Assembly: GCF_011355085.1 (NCBI RefSeq)
Contig: NZ_VXCP01000002.1
Coordinates: 1 to 64,000, forward strand
DNA length: 64,000 bases
From: Pseudomonas akapageensis
GTDB taxonomy: Bacteria; Pseudomonadota; Gammaproteobacteria; Pseudomonadales; Pseudomonadaceae
Reading direction: 5' to 3'
In this document: positions 1-8,285 of the stretch, piece by piece
Numbering within the stretch: position 1 is the first letter of the stretch
Layout of the letters: every line of letters starts with the position of its first letter
The notes under the pieces: generated by a model
Seen by the model: the letters and a program-made list of their open reading frames with translations, nothing else
Database searches by the model: none
What the model was told of the DNA's origin: nothing
Translations under genes and position numbers: made by a program

Positions 1-2
1 GT

Positions 3-35
3 TTCGGCGGAGGTGGTTCGTCGGGCGGTTGGTAA
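3..35 (+). CDS. C-terminal end of a TPM-domain (YgcG-type) protein, partial
   Basis: Only the last ten codons and a TAA stop lie in the window. They read FGGGGSSGGW. A C-terminal tail of Gly/Ser ending in Trp is typical of YgcG/TPM-domain membrane proteins. The next gene, 18 bp downstream on the same strand, is itself a TPM-type protein, so the two look like an operon pair. The identification rests on this short tail and the neighbour only. Confidence 0.55.
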   Translation, partial: FGGGGSSGGW

Positions 36-53
36 AACAATAATGAACGAGTA

Positions 54-680
54 TTGCAACCCATGGCTCTATTGAGTGAAGTCGAACAGCGCAAGGTCGC
101 TGAAGCCATCGCGCGCGTCGAACAGGAAACCGATGCCGAGCTGGTCACCGTACTGGCCGCCCGCGCCGATGATTACGCCTACATCCCCTTGCTCTGGGCC
201 AGCCTGTTTGCCCTGGTAGTGCCGGGCATCGTGCATTACCTGTCCGGCTGGCTGAGCGTGCACACCTTGTTGATGGTGCAGTGGCTGAGCTTCATCGGCC
301 TCAGTCTGTTGTTCCGCATTCCCGGGATTACCACCCACCTGATTCCCCGTTCGGTCCGCCACTGGCGCGCCTCCAACCTGGCTCGCCGACAATTTCTCGA
401 ACAGAACCTGCACCACACCGTTGGCAGCACCGGCGTACTGATTTTTGTCAGCGAAGCCGAACGTTATGTAGAAATCCTTGTGGATGAAGGCATCTCCAGT
501 CGACTGGATAACAGTGTCTGGGCGTCAATCGTCGGGACCTTTACCTTGCAGGTTAAACAAGGGCAGACGTTGCAAGGGTTCGTCAGTTGCATCGAGGCCT
601 GTGGCGAATTGCTCAAGGTGCATGTTCCGTTGACGCATGTGCGCAATGAATTACCTAATCGCCTGGTTGTGTTGTCCTGA
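54..680 (+). CDS. TPM domain-containing membrane protein
   Basis: A 208-residue protein of the TPM_phosphatase/YgcG class. The N-terminal segment (about 6-40) with an EIVTVL-like strand (AELVTVLAAR) and the later block around 110-190 (RQFLEQNLHHT, GVLIFVSEAERYVEILVDEGI) are the two halves of the family fold. Two membrane helices lie between them at about 43-62 and 71-88. Its biochemical role is not established; relatives have been linked to membrane-protein handling. The first possible start is TTG at 54; an in-frame ATG at 63 (residue 4) is an equally good choice. It follows the upstream TPM gene by 18 bp. Confidence 0.75.
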   Translation: MQPMALLSEVEQRKVAEAIARVEQETDAELVTVLAARADDYAYIPLLWASLFALVVPGIVHYLSGWLSVHTLLMVQWLSFIGLSLLFRIPGITTHLIPRSVRHWRASNLARRQFLEQNLHHTVGSTGVLIFVSEAERYVEILVDEGISSRLDNSVWASIVGTFTLQVKQGQTLQGFVSCIEACGELLKVHVPLTHVRNELPNRLVVLS

Positions 681-831
681 GTAGACTGACTTGGTATAGG
701 AAGTTGCGATGTTTGTTTTTATATAAGTTGTCTGAGCACTAATAAGCGAATCGCAGCGTTACTTTGTATTGGCTGCGATAGGGTGCGGTGGACGCCTGGA
801 GATCGGGTCAGGAGAAATTGCCCGTGCCCTC

Positions 832-859
832 GGCCGCTATCCCCCTTAAAATAGCGGCC
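832..859. repeat. 9-bp inverted repeat upstream of the methyltransferase gene
   Basis: GGCCGCTAT at 832-840 and ATAGCGGCC at 851-859 form a perfect 9-bp stem with a 10-base loop that contains the A/T-rich stretch TTAAA. It lies about 50 bp before the next start codon. There is no T-run, so it could be an operator or a leader hairpin rather than a terminator. Confidence 0.5.
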
Positions 860-906
860 ATTGCGATCCTCGGCGATCGCCCCGCATTTTTTGAGGCACC
901 CCGCGC

Positions 907-2124
907 ATGTCCGCTACCACAACCCCCGCCAAGCCCGCACTGGATCCCCGTGCGCAATTTCTGGCGCAGCTTGAAACCAGCCTGCAGCAGAATGCCTTTA
1001 TCAAGCTGGTCCTGGCACGCCACGTCGGCAGCGAGGCGGACTTGCAGCGGGTGATCATCAAGCCGCTGACGGTCAAGGACCAGGCGTGCCTGTCATTCGT
1101 GTACCGCTACAAGACCCGCGACATCACCCGTAACCTGCCGCTGCCCGAGGCGCAGGCGCTGATTGCCGAGCTGCTGCCCGAATCGTTTCGCAATGCACAC
1201 TTGTTGACCCTGACCGACGAGGTTCAGCTGGAGTTCAGCAAGAAGGGCAAGCCCATGCTGCACCGCAACACCCCCCAGCAAATGCGCGAAGCCCCAGCCG
1301 CTGGGCATGATCGCGAGAAAAAACGCTACCTGGAGCTGACCCGGCCGTTTCTGACCGATCTGGGCGTGACCAACAAGCAGCACGAGTTGATCCCGGCCAT
1401 GTCGCGCAAGTGGAAGCAGATCAACAAGTTCATCGAGGTTTTTTCCCATGCCTTGAGTTCCTCGGCATTGGCCGAAGGGCAGCCCGTACGGGTTGCCGAT
1501 TTCGGCTCGGGCAAGGGCTACCTGACGTTCGCCATCCACGATTACCTGCGCAACAGCCTGCAGCGTGAGGCGCAGGTGACGGGCGTTGAGTTGCGCGAAG
1601 ACATGGTCACCCTGTGCAACAACGCTGCCGCACGGCTGGAACACCCGGGCCTGGTGTTCCAGCACGGTGATGTGCGCACGGTGGTGCCGGCAGAGATCGA
1701 TGTGATGATCGCCCTGCATGCCTGTGATATTGCCACCGACTACGCCATTCACACCGGCATCCGTTGCGGTGCGGCGATCATCATGTGTTCGCCCTGCTGT
1801 CACAAACAGATTCGCCAGCAGATCCAGAGCCCGAGCCTGCTCAAACCGATGCTGCAGTATGGACTGCATCTGGGGCAGCAGGCGGAGATGGTTACCGACA
1901 GCCTGCGTGCGCTGTATCTGGAAGCCTGCGGCTATGAGACCAAGGTGTTCGAGTTCATTTCGCTCGAGCACACCAATAAAAACAAGATGATCCTGGCCGT
2001 CCGGCGTGAGCAACCCCAGGACCCGGCAGCGTTGCTGGTGAAGATCCAGGCCCTGAAGGATTTCTACGCAATCGAAGAGCATTGCCTGGAAACCCTCCTC
2101 AAGGCCGATGGTTTGCTCGCCTGA
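907..2124 (+). CDS. Class I SAM-dependent methyltransferase (Methyltransf_32 / GSTCD-like)
   Basis: A 405-residue protein. The SAM-binding motif I is DFGSGKGYLTF at about residue 197, followed by the acidic strand end GVELREDM. Near residue 294 there is the family-typical CSPCCHKQIR block, which gives a Cys-rich catalytic-side motif. This is the Methyltransf_32 family (bacterial homologues of human GSTCD), whose substrate is not known; a role on RNA has been suggested for relatives. It stands alone, with its own leader and an ATG start with a GAGG box just upstream. Confidence 0.75.
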   Translation: MSATTTPAKPALDPRAQFLAQLETSLQQNAFIKLVLARHVGSEADLQRVIIKPLTVKDQACLSFVYRYKTRDITRNLPLPEAQALIAELLPESFRNAHLLTLTDEVQLEFSKKGKPMLHRNTPQQMREAPAAGHDREKKRYLELTRPFLTDLGVTNKQHELIPAMSRKWKQINKFIEVFSHALSSSALAEGQPVRVADFGSGKGYLTFAIHDYLRNSLQREAQVTGVELREDMVTLCNNAAARLEHPGLVFQHGDVRTVVPAEIDVMIALHACDIATDYAIHTGIRCGAAIIMCSPCCHKQIRQQIQSPSLLKPMLQYGLHLGQQAEMVTDSLRALYLEACGYETKVFEFISLEHTNKNKMILAVRREQPQDPAALLVKIQALKDFYAIEEHCLETLLKADGLLA

Positions 2125-2238
2125 TAGCCCCGGGGCAGGGTGCGTATTGTCACCGCTGTCCCTACAACCTGGCCTCGTTGTCAGGTCACGGCACCCTGAG
2201 TACTTTCCCTGTGAGCAAATCACAGGGAGCAGGACACG

Positions 2239-2523
2239 ATGTCACGACAAATCAAGGAGGATGGTCTCAACGCCTCCGTTCGCTTGACGCTACGCGAGCA
2301 TGAAGTGCTGGGCTGGTATGCACAGGGCAAGACCTCTTGGGAAATTGCCCGCATCCTGAGCTGCACTGAAGCGACCGTGAATTTTCACTTTGGCAATATC
2401 CGCCAGAAATTTTCCGTTTCTACGCGCTCAGCGGCCTTGCTCAAAGCGTTCGAGCAAGGCGTGTTGTCGCCCGCATTCCGCGAAACACCTTGCCGTATCG
2501 AAGGAGCGTTCGATCGTGACTGA
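2239..2523 (+). CDS. Small LuxR-type (GerE) helix-turn-helix regulator
   Basis: A 94-residue protein consisting of little more than a GerE/LuxR C-terminal DNA-binding domain (about residues 14-72: LTLREHEVLGWYAQGKTSWEIARIL and then ATVNFHFGNIRQKF). It lacks an autoinducer-binding or receiver domain. A good ribosome site (GGAGCAGGA) precedes the ATG. Its stop overlaps the GTG start of the downstream holin-like gene, so the two are probably translationally coupled. The context (holin-like, CI-like repressor, Ogr/Delta protein) suggests that it belongs to phage or tailocin control. Confidence 0.75.
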   Translation: MSRQIKEDGLNASVRLTLREHEVLGWYAQGKTSWEIARILSCTEATVNFHFGNIRQKFSVSTRSAALLKAFEQGVLSPAFRETPCRIEGAFDRD

Positions 2524-2869
2524 ACCGGCCTCTACCAGTATCACCAGTCTGTATGTGGGACTGGGGCTGGCTTCAGTCATCCCCTTGATAGACGGCGATG
2601 CATTGTTTGGTGCCGTGCTGGGTGCGTGGCTTGTGACCAGCACCCGGCAGAGCCTGAAAGCCTGGCAGCGCATGGGGTCGCTGCTGCTATCAGCCGGGGT
2701 CGGCTATTTGTTCACACCTCTGGTGTTATCGATGGGGCCGTTTCTGTCCAGCGGTGTGGCAGCTTTTGTAGGTGCCGTGGTGGTCATCCCAATCAGTATC
2801 AAGGTCATGGTATGGCTGGATGCCGCCGAATTGCGGGATATTTTCCAGCGCATGAGAGGTGGGCGATGA
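2516..2869 (+). CDS. Putative phage/tailocin holin
   Basis: A 117-residue hydrophobic protein starting at GTG 2516, with AAGGAG at 2501-2506 deciding this start over upstream ATGs. It overlaps the end of the LuxR-type gene by 8 bp. It has an N-terminal Thr/Ser-rich tail, about three hydrophobic stretches (15-35, 52-75, 80-104) and a charged C-terminus (DIFQRMRGGR). This layout matches the putative holins of Pseudomonas R-tailocin/prophage clusters. No endolysin or structural gene is nearby, so a lytic role here is only inferred. Confidence 0.6.
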   Translation: MTEPASTSITSLYVGLGLASVIPLIDGDALFGAVLGAWLVTSTRQSLKAWQRMGSLLLSAGVGYLFTPLVLSMGPFLSSGVAAFVGAVVVIPISIKVMVWLDAAELRDIFQRMRGGR

Positions 2870-2889
2870 GTTGCGTTACTCAAGGTTAT

Positions 2890-3309
2890 TCAGGACGTGG
2901 TTATTTGCTGGGGCAGGCAGTTGGTCAAGGCTTCAAGTCGACGTTCAAGGTCGAGGATGCGTTTTTTCTCCTGAACTGCAATCCCGATAGCGTGCCGGTC
3001 GACTTCGTTCAAGGCGCGCAGTTGGCTGAGCAGTTCTTTTTCCCACGGCGAAGTGTGAGTCGATTTCACTGAACGCATTCGCGTGTGTTCACGTCGTTGG
3101 GGTCCACTGCCGATGAGTAACCAGTCGAGGGAGATGCCGTGCCGTTCTGCAATGTCCACGCAATGTGCATAGGGAATGCTGTCTCGGCATTTCCAGCTAC
3201 TCAACGTCTGTGGGCTGATTCCAAGTACAGAGGATAACGCCGCGTCCGTCTTGGAGTCGGTGATTAGCTTTAATCGAGCCAGCACTGCAGCAGATCCTTT
3301 GCTACTCAT
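2890..3309 (-). CDS. CI-like phage repressor (helix-turn-helix)
   Basis: A 139-residue protein. The N-terminal part is a Phage_CI_repr-type HTH: VLARLKLITDSKTDAAL, then SVLGISPQTLSSWK as recognition segment, and IPYAHCVDIAERHGISLDWLLIG as the fourth helix block. The C-terminal part is a charged helical tail (LRALNEVDRHAIGIAVQEKKRILDLERRLEAL) instead of a LexA-type peptidase domain, so it should not be self-cleaving. The ATG at 3309 is preferred because homology starts there, although the ribosome site is weak. It is convergent with the holin-like gene (20 bp apart) and divergent from the Ogr/Delta gene. Confidence 0.75.
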   Translation of the reverse strand: MSSKGSAAVLARLKLITDSKTDAALSSVLGISPQTLSSWKCRDSIPYAHCVDIAERHGISLDWLLIGSGPQRREHTRMRSVKSTHTSPWEKELLSQLRALNEVDRHAIGIAVQEKKRILDLERRLEALTNCLPQQITTS

Positions 3310-3439
3310 GGTGAGTATTACCCGTGTGTATTGATGTACTTTGTCGCAAATATTTACTCGATTTGCATAGACACTTTTTGCAATATCGAACACTACCTAT
3401 CAACAGATATATCGCAATGTTGTTTTTTCTTAAACGATA

Positions 3440-3457
3440 GAAGGAAATTTCCTTCTT
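3440..3457. promoter_or_regulatory. 18-bp perfect palindrome, candidate repressor operator
   Basis: AGAAGGAAATTTCCTTCT is a perfect dyad in the A/T-rich spacer between the divergently transcribed CI-like repressor and Ogr/Delta genes. Its position suggests that it is the operator of the CI-like repressor. This is inferred from position and symmetry only. Confidence 0.5.
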
Positions 3458-3580
3458 TGTATGGTCCGTTAACTTACAGGAAAGCATCCAGTGGATGAGA
3501 AATTGCCAACGGGATAGGGGATGCGTAGATCCCGGAGTGGCCATGTTTTTGTTCAAAAGCTTAAATAAGGAAGAGCGAGT

Positions 3581-3859
3581 ATGAGTACCTACAAATTGGT
3601 TTGTCCGCATTGCTTGAGTCGCATGCGTATCCGTACCAGTGAGGGGCGGCACATCTTTTTACGCATTGCCTATTTGCAATGTACCAATGAAGCCTGTGGT
3701 TGGTCCGTGCGGGCGGAGTTCGAGATGACCCATGAATTGTCTCCCAGCGGCATGCCAAACCCTGAGGTCAGCTTGCCCAGTGCCGGTTGCGACTTGCGCC
3801 GAGCGGCAGTCAAACCGATGATTCAGCGTCCCGCTGTTGCAGCGGAACTTGCATCATGA
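3581..3859 (+). CDS. Ogr/Delta-like zinc-finger phage late-gene activator
   Basis: A 92-residue protein with the Ogr/Delta zinc-ribbon pattern: CPHC at the N-terminus (residues 9-12) and a distal C-x4-C pair (CTNEAC) before GWSVRAEFEM. P2 Ogr and P4 Delta use this finger to activate late promoters. A ribosome site (AAGGAAG) lies 8 bp before the ATG. No P2-like late genes lie in the window. It is either a remnant or acts on a cluster elsewhere in the genome. Confidence 0.7.
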   Translation: MSTYKLVCPHCLSRMRIRTSEGRHIFLRIAYLQCTNEACGWSVRAEFEMTHELSPSGMPNPEVSLPSAGCDLRRAAVKPMIQRPAVAAELAS

Positions 3860-3880
3860 ACGGGGACTGTCGTCGGCCTT

Positions 3881-4783
3881 TCAGGTCTTGGGCAACAAGG
3901 TTGTGCCGCGCGCCGGTCGCACACTGGTTTTACGGCCCAGCACGACGGTCATGATGACGCCAGCGGCGAACAACCAGGTGATCGGTTCGATATGCTCGCC
4001 AAAAAACAAGGCTGAAAAGGCGATCGTGAAGAAAATCTGCAGCAATTGGATCTGACTGACGCGCGCAATGCCGCCAAGGGCAAGACCGGCATACCAGGCG
4101 AAAAAACCAATGAACTGCGAGAACATCGCGACATAGCCGAATGCCCACCAGGTGCGCGTGGACACTGGCCCCTGATGCTGGAGCGCCAGGTAGATTACCG
4201 GGCCGATCAGCAAGGGAGTGGACAGCACCAGCGCCCAGCAGATGACCTGCCAACCCCCCATTTCCCGCGCCAGGCGGCCGCCCTCGGCGTACCCCAGTCC
4301 GCCGACGGCAATGGCCGCCAGCATCAGCAGGTCGCCGGCCTGGATGCTGCCGGCCCCGCTGATCATGGCATAGGCCAGTACCAGGGCACTGCCCAGGGCT
4401 GCACAGGCCCAAAAGGCCCTGGAGGGACGTTCGTGGGACAGCCAGGCGGCGTAGATTGCCACGCACAGCGGTTGCAGGCCGTTGACCAGTGCGCCATGGG
4501 AGGCCGGAAGAGTCTGCATGGCCCAGGCCGAGAGCACCGGAAAACCCAGGATCACACCGAGAATCACCAGGCTCAGGCCCCTGACCTGTGCCCAGGTCGG
4601 CCATTTTTCCCGGCGCCAGATCAACAGGGCCGCCGCTGGAATCGCCGCGAACAAGGCCCGCCCCAGGCCATTGAGCAATGGATGGAGTTCTTGCACCACG
4701 ATGCGGGTCATGGGCAGGGTCAGGCTGAAAATGATGACGCCGAGCAGGCCCAGGGCCATGCCGGTGTTTTCGCGGGTAGACAT
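3881..4783 (-). CDS. DMT-superfamily EamA transporter
   Basis: A 300-residue inner-membrane protein with ten predicted helices arranged as two EamA repeats. The repeat junction around LLMLAAIAVGGLGYAEGGRLAREMGGWQ and the C-terminal FFGEHIEPITWLFAAGVI are typical of the second repeat. It probably exports metabolites or amino acids; the substrate cannot be read from the sequence. The start chosen is MSTRENTG at 4783; a longer form starting at 4822 is possible. It is convergent with the Ogr/Delta gene. Confidence 0.75.
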   Translation of the reverse strand: MSTRENTGMALGLLGVIIFSLTLPMTRIVVQELHPLLNGLGRALFAAIPAAALLIWRREKWPTWAQVRGLSLVILGVILGFPVLSAWAMQTLPASHGALVNGLQPLCVAIYAAWLSHERPSRAFWACAALGSALVLAYAMISGAGSIQAGDLLMLAAIAVGGLGYAEGGRLAREMGGWQVICWALVLSTPLLIGPVIYLALQHQGPVSTRTWWAFGYVAMFSQFIGFFAWYAGLALGGIARVSQIQLLQIFFTIAFSALFFGEHIEPITWLFAAGVIMTVVLGRKTSVRPARGTTLLPKT

Positions 4784-4883
4784 ACAGGGGCCTTGGCAAT
4801 AAAGACACGGAAGAGTCTTCATTGAGCCACAGCCCAGGCACTTATGCTGTTACAGCTGACGACAGAGTTATCCGTACAGTTTT

Positions 4884-4914
4884 CCTCGTTCCCACGCAGA
4901 GCGTGGGAACGAGG
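4884..4914. terminator. REP-type palindrome (14-bp stem), likely transcription end
   Basis: CCTCGTTCCCACGC and its exact complement flank an AGA loop. It is one unit of the second palindromic repeat class seen in this window (also at 30.0-30.3 and 35.2 kb). It lies directly downstream of the DUF4917 stop codon, where it would act as the transcript end. Confidence 0.6.
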
Positions 4915-4922
4915 ATCTCATC

Positions 4923-5954
4923 TTATTTCGAGCGCTTGCGCTTGCTCGGTCCGAGCAACTCCACGGGCACATTCAACGCCTCAGCCCCCAGGGGATGAGT
5001 CTTTGAATCAAAGAACTGCAAACGCACACCCTGGCCATCGAACAATCGTGCATAGCGCTGCTTCTGGCTGATGATCGCGGCCTCGCTCAGGGAATAGACC
5101 GAAATCGCCAGCGTCTGGATCCCGGCCTTCCGGATGGCATGAACAATGTGCTCGTCCTCGGCACCCAGGCTATGGCCGAAGATGCACAGGGCCCCTTCAT
5201 GGCCGGCCAGTTCGCCGTAGCACCAGTTCAAATAATCCGAATCGCGTATGGCGCCGAGCTTGTCTTGCGTATTGCCTTCACTGACGAACAGCGGCACATC
5301 GCCTGGGGTATTGATGGCGAAACCGTCGAGCAGGCCGCTACCTGCGGCATTGCGCTTGCGGGTACTGCCATCGAGGTTCTTGATCAGGTGCAGGCCGCCG
5401 TGCAAGTACAGGATGCGCGTGCCCCGGGTGTGCGTATCGCTGATATCGAAGTCGCTGTCGGCGCGGAAAAGATCCTCGAACCCCTCAGGGTTGTGCAAGA
5501 TCGCCCAGTAATTGAGCAGGTCGTAATTGGTCGAGAAAATCGTGCGGTAGTTACGCAGTTCGACGTTAAGTGCCTGCAAGGTCGATGGCTGCACCAGCTT
5601 CCAGGGAATGTGCACGCTGCGCACGGCATGGATCAGCGCTTCCTTGATCGCGTAGTAGCGATTGAGCGGCGAGGAGGAGCTGATCGCCAGCGCCGCGTTG
5701 ACCTTGACCGTGGTGTTCAGCGCACTGAGTACCTGTTCGAAATTTTCCGTGCCCATGGCCTTGAACAACGCCAGGTCAGTCTGCCCGAGTGGCTTGTTGC
5801 GAACTTTTTGTGCAAGTTCGAACAAGGAGTAGTAGGCGAAGTTGCGCCACACGGCGCGGCTGGCGCCATTACCCACCAGCAGCCCGGTGCAGTTGCAGGT
5901 GGCTTGCAGCTCAGGCCATGGGGCCAGGCTGGCATCGAATGAGTCGAAATCCAT
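4923..5954 (-). CDS. DUF4917 family SIR2-like protein
   Basis: A 343-residue protein. It has the nucleotide-binding layout of SIR2-like proteins: GLLVGNGASRAVW near residues 24-36, FSTNYDLLNYW near 140, LYLHGGLHL near 183, and CIFGHSLGAEDEHI near 258. The C-terminus is basic (GPSKRKRSK). Standalone SIR2-like proteins can be NADases in defence, but the DUF4917 family has no assigned activity that I know of. No defence genes adjoin it. The next gene upstream, 111 bp away on the same strand, is a small protein of unknown function. Confidence 0.7.
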   Translation of the reverse strand: MDFDSFDASLAPWPELQATCNCTGLLVGNGASRAVWRNFAYYSLFELAQKVRNKPLGQTDLALFKAMGTENFEQVLSALNTTVKVNAALAISSSSPLNRYYAIKEALIHAVRSVHIPWKLVQPSTLQALNVELRNYRTIFSTNYDLLNYWAILHNPEGFEDLFRADSDFDISDTHTRGTRILYLHGGLHLIKNLDGSTRKRNAAGSGLLDGFAINTPGDVPLFVSEGNTQDKLGAIRDSDYLNWCYGELAGHEGALCIFGHSLGAEDEHIVHAIRKAGIQTLAISVYSLSEAAIISQKQRYARLFDGQGVRLQFFDSKTHPLGAEALNVPVELLGPSKRKRSK

Positions 5955-6065
5955 GGTTTTGGTCGGTCGCGGTCGAGTCGGTGGGCAGGGCGCGACTTTA
6001 CCATGGGGGCCTCGACCATGTTGAATGGTCGAGGCGTGTGCTTCAGTTGGCCAACGAAGCGCGCA

Positions 6066-6350
6066 TCAGTGCTTGTGCTTGGCCCAGGCATCCTTGAGCC
6101 AGGCGATTACGTTGGCTTGCGAGCGTGTATCGGAAGGGAGTTTCTCGCGCAGCAGGTGCTCGACTTTCAGGGCGTCTGACCTGTCGAGGCGCTTCATCTG
6201 GGCGAATTGATTGATCAGGTACAGCATCTCGTGTTTCTCATGCCGACTGAACAGATTGCTGTCAGGCTCGCCCCGCAACTTCGGGTCATCGCCCTTGGTA
6301 GTTCCCTGTGCGTAGCTGTATTGCAGGTCGTTGCTGTTCAATACGCTCAT
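6066..6350 (-). CDS. Conserved small protein of unknown function
   Basis: A 94-residue soluble protein rich in charged residues (HEKHEMLYLINQFAQMKRLDRSDALKVEHLLREKL). I do not recognise a domain. The helical heptad-like spacing of Leu in the middle suggests an alpha-helical fold. It has an AGGAGAACG ribosome site and ATG start at 6350. It is read divergently from the LysE gene and may be cotranscribed with the DUF4917 gene downstream. Confidence 0.6.
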   Translation of the reverse strand: MSVLNSNDLQYSYAQGTTKGDDPKLRGEPDSNLFSRHEKHEMLYLINQFAQMKRLDRSDALKVEHLLREKLPSDTRSQANVIAWLKDAWAKHKH

Positions 6351-6523
6351 TACCGTTCTCCTTGGTGAGTTAAGAGCATCGAAACTTTAGCGACGAATTT
6401 CGCTGACGGAAGACCAAAGAGAAAAAACAGAAGTTACTGTAGGAAAATGTTCCGGTCGTTCGTAACGCCAGCAGGACGAGAGCGAAATTATCGTAGACTG
6501 AGCAACCGTCCAGGAGCCCTGTC

Positions 6524-7165
6524 ATGACGTTTTCCATGCTTTTCGCCGTACTCGCCTCAGGTTTTATCTATGGGATCACCCCAGGTCCCGGCGTGCTGGC
6601 GGTGCTCGGCATCGGTGCCTCCCACGGGCGGCGTGCGGGCGCGGGTTTTCTCTGCGGGCATCTGTTGGGGGATGTGCTCTGGTGCAGCACCGCGCTGGTG
6701 GCGATTGTCGGGGCCCGTGAGATCGGCAGTTCAGTCTTTGACATCCTCGGCGTGCTCAGCGGCCTGTACCTGTTCTGGCTAGGCTTGCGTGCGCTGCGCA
6801 GCCGGCCGGGTAATGGCACGGTCAGCGAAGGCCCGGCGCGCCAACCGTTCTGGCATGGCGTGGTGTTCGGCCTGACCAACCCCAAGGCGTATCCGGTTGC
6901 AGTAGCCACGTTCACCGCCTTGCTCTCCAGTCGCGCCGAACTGCTCAACTGGTCGATGTTGCCGAGCTTGATCGCATTGAGTTTTGTCGGTGGCCTGCTG
7001 GCCTATGCCATTCTGGTAGGGGTGGTTGGCGCGCGGCAGGTGCGCAGCCTCTATACCCGCCATGAGTTGTGGATCACTCGTTTGTGCGGGCTGATGTTCA
7101 TCGGTTTTGCCGTCAATGCGCTGATGCATGCACTGCCGGGGTTGCTGGGGCGCAAGCCCGTGTAG
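6524..7165 (+). CDS. LysE family amino-acid exporter
   Basis: A 213-residue inner-membrane protein with six predicted helices. The N-terminal ITPGPGVLAVLGIGASHGRRAG carries the GPxx signature of LysE/RhtB exporters, and GLTNPKAYPVAVATFTALL is the central family block. It probably exports an amino acid or similar amine. The adjacent downstream gene (86 bp away) is a serine/threonine-dehydratase-like enzyme, which hints at a shared role in limiting amino-acid excess. Confidence 0.85.
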   Translation: MTFSMLFAVLASGFIYGITPGPGVLAVLGIGASHGRRAGAGFLCGHLLGDVLWCSTALVAIVGAREIGSSVFDILGVLSGLYLFWLGLRALRSRPGNGTVSEGPARQPFWHGVVFGLTNPKAYPVAVATFTALLSSRAELLNWSMLPSLIALSFVGGLLAYAILVGVVGARQVRSLYTRHELWITRLCGLMFIGFAVNALMHALPGLLGRKPV

Positions 7166-7251
7166 TCGCTGGAGGGGATGCTGATGACCTGTGCGGCTTG
7201 GCGTAGGATAGGGGCAGACGTCATCGCCCATCCCTGGAATATGGAAATCCA

Positions 7252-8163
7252 ATGCCACTGCACATCGATACACCTCTGCTCGAATCTCGCCATCTGGGCC
7301 TGCTCACGGGGCAGAACATCTGGCTCAAATTCGACGCCTTGCAGCCCTGCGGGTCCTTCAAGATCCGGGGCATTGGCGCCGCCTGTGAGCACTATGCCCG
7401 GCAGGGCAAGAAGCGCTTCATTTCCTCTTCAGGCGGCAATGCCGGTATCGCTGTTGCCTATGCCGGGCGCTGCCTGTCCATTCCTGTCACCGTGGTCGTG
7501 CCGCAAACCACCACCGAGCGGGCCAAGGCGCTGATCCGCCAGGAGAACGCCGAGGTCATCGTTCATGGCGCCAGCTGGATGGAAGCCAATGCCCACGCAC
7601 AATCGTTGCTGACGGCCGAGGACGCGTTTCTGCATCCCTTCGACAATCCCTTGCTGTGGCAGGGCCATGCCACGCTGATCGACGAAGTCGCCCAGGCCGG
7701 CCTGGTGCCTGATGCGGTGGTGCTTTCGGTCGGCGGTGGTGGGTTGCTGTCGGGTATCGTCGAAGGGCTCAAGCGCAATGGCTGGGGCCATGTGCCCGTC
7801 ATTGCCGCTGAAACTGAAGGGGCCTCGTCGCTTGCACAGTCGGTCAAGGCTGGGCGGCGGGTCGAGTTGGCGGCGATCGACAGTGTCGCCACGTCGCTGG
7901 GAGCCAAGCAGGTTTGCGAGCAGGCTTTCGAACTGACGAAGTCTCACCCGATCACCTGCGCGGTGGTGTCGGACCGGGAGGCGTTGTCAGCTTGTGAACG
8001 GTTTCTGGCTGACCATCGGGTATTGGTCGAGCCGGCGTGTGGGGCGAGCTTGTCGCTGGTCTACGAGCGTAGAGCGGAGCTGGCCGGGTACCGCAATGTG
8101 CTGGTGGTGGTGTGTGGTGGGGTGACGGCGAGCCTTGAGCAGATTCGGGAGTGGATGAAGTAG
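7252..8163 (+). CDS. PLP-dependent serine dehydratase-like enzyme (SDS type)
   Basis: A 303-residue fold-type II PLP enzyme. The Schiff-base lysine is in GSFKIRGIG (residue 38), the phosphate-contact loop in SSSGGNAGIAVAYAG (about 62-76), and the glycine loop SVGGGGLLSGIVEGL near 160-174. End-to-end similarity, including the missing ACT domain and the short length, is to animal-type L-serine dehydratase/SDSL rather than to IlvA. Expected reaction: L-serine (or threonine) to pyruvate (or 2-oxobutyrate) plus ammonia. It follows the LysE gene, and the next gene, a chemoreceptor, is convergent. Confidence 0.85.
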   Translation: MPLHIDTPLLESRHLGLLTGQNIWLKFDALQPCGSFKIRGIGAACEHYARQGKKRFISSSGGNAGIAVAYAGRCLSIPVTVVVPQTTTERAKALIRQENAEVIVHGASWMEANAHAQSLLTAEDAFLHPFDNPLLWQGHATLIDEVAQAGLVPDAVVLSVGGGGLLSGIVEGLKRNGWGHVPVIAAETEGASSLAQSVKAGRRVELAAIDSVATSLGAKQVCEQAFELTKSHPITCAVVSDREALSACERFLADHRVLVEPACGASLSLVYERRAELAGYRNVLVVVCGGVTASLEQIREWMK

Positions 8164-8190
8164 TTCAAGGCTGGAGACCGCGTCGTGCCC

Positions 8191-8272
8191 ATCGCTGGCA
8201 AGCCAGCTCCCACAGGACAGATATCAGTTTCAAGAACACTGCAATACCTGTGGGAGCTGGCTTGCCAGCGAT
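8191..8272. repeat. REP pair (class A, head-to-head)
   Basis: Two 25-bp imperfect palindromes of the GTGGGAGCTGGCTTGCCAGCGAT type, at 8191-8215 and 8248-8272, in opposite orientation. They fill the gap between the convergent dehydratase and chemoreceptor genes and can fold into one long hairpin, a likely bidirectional transcription end. Confidence 0.85.
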
Positions 8273-8285
8273 GAGGCCCGAAAGG

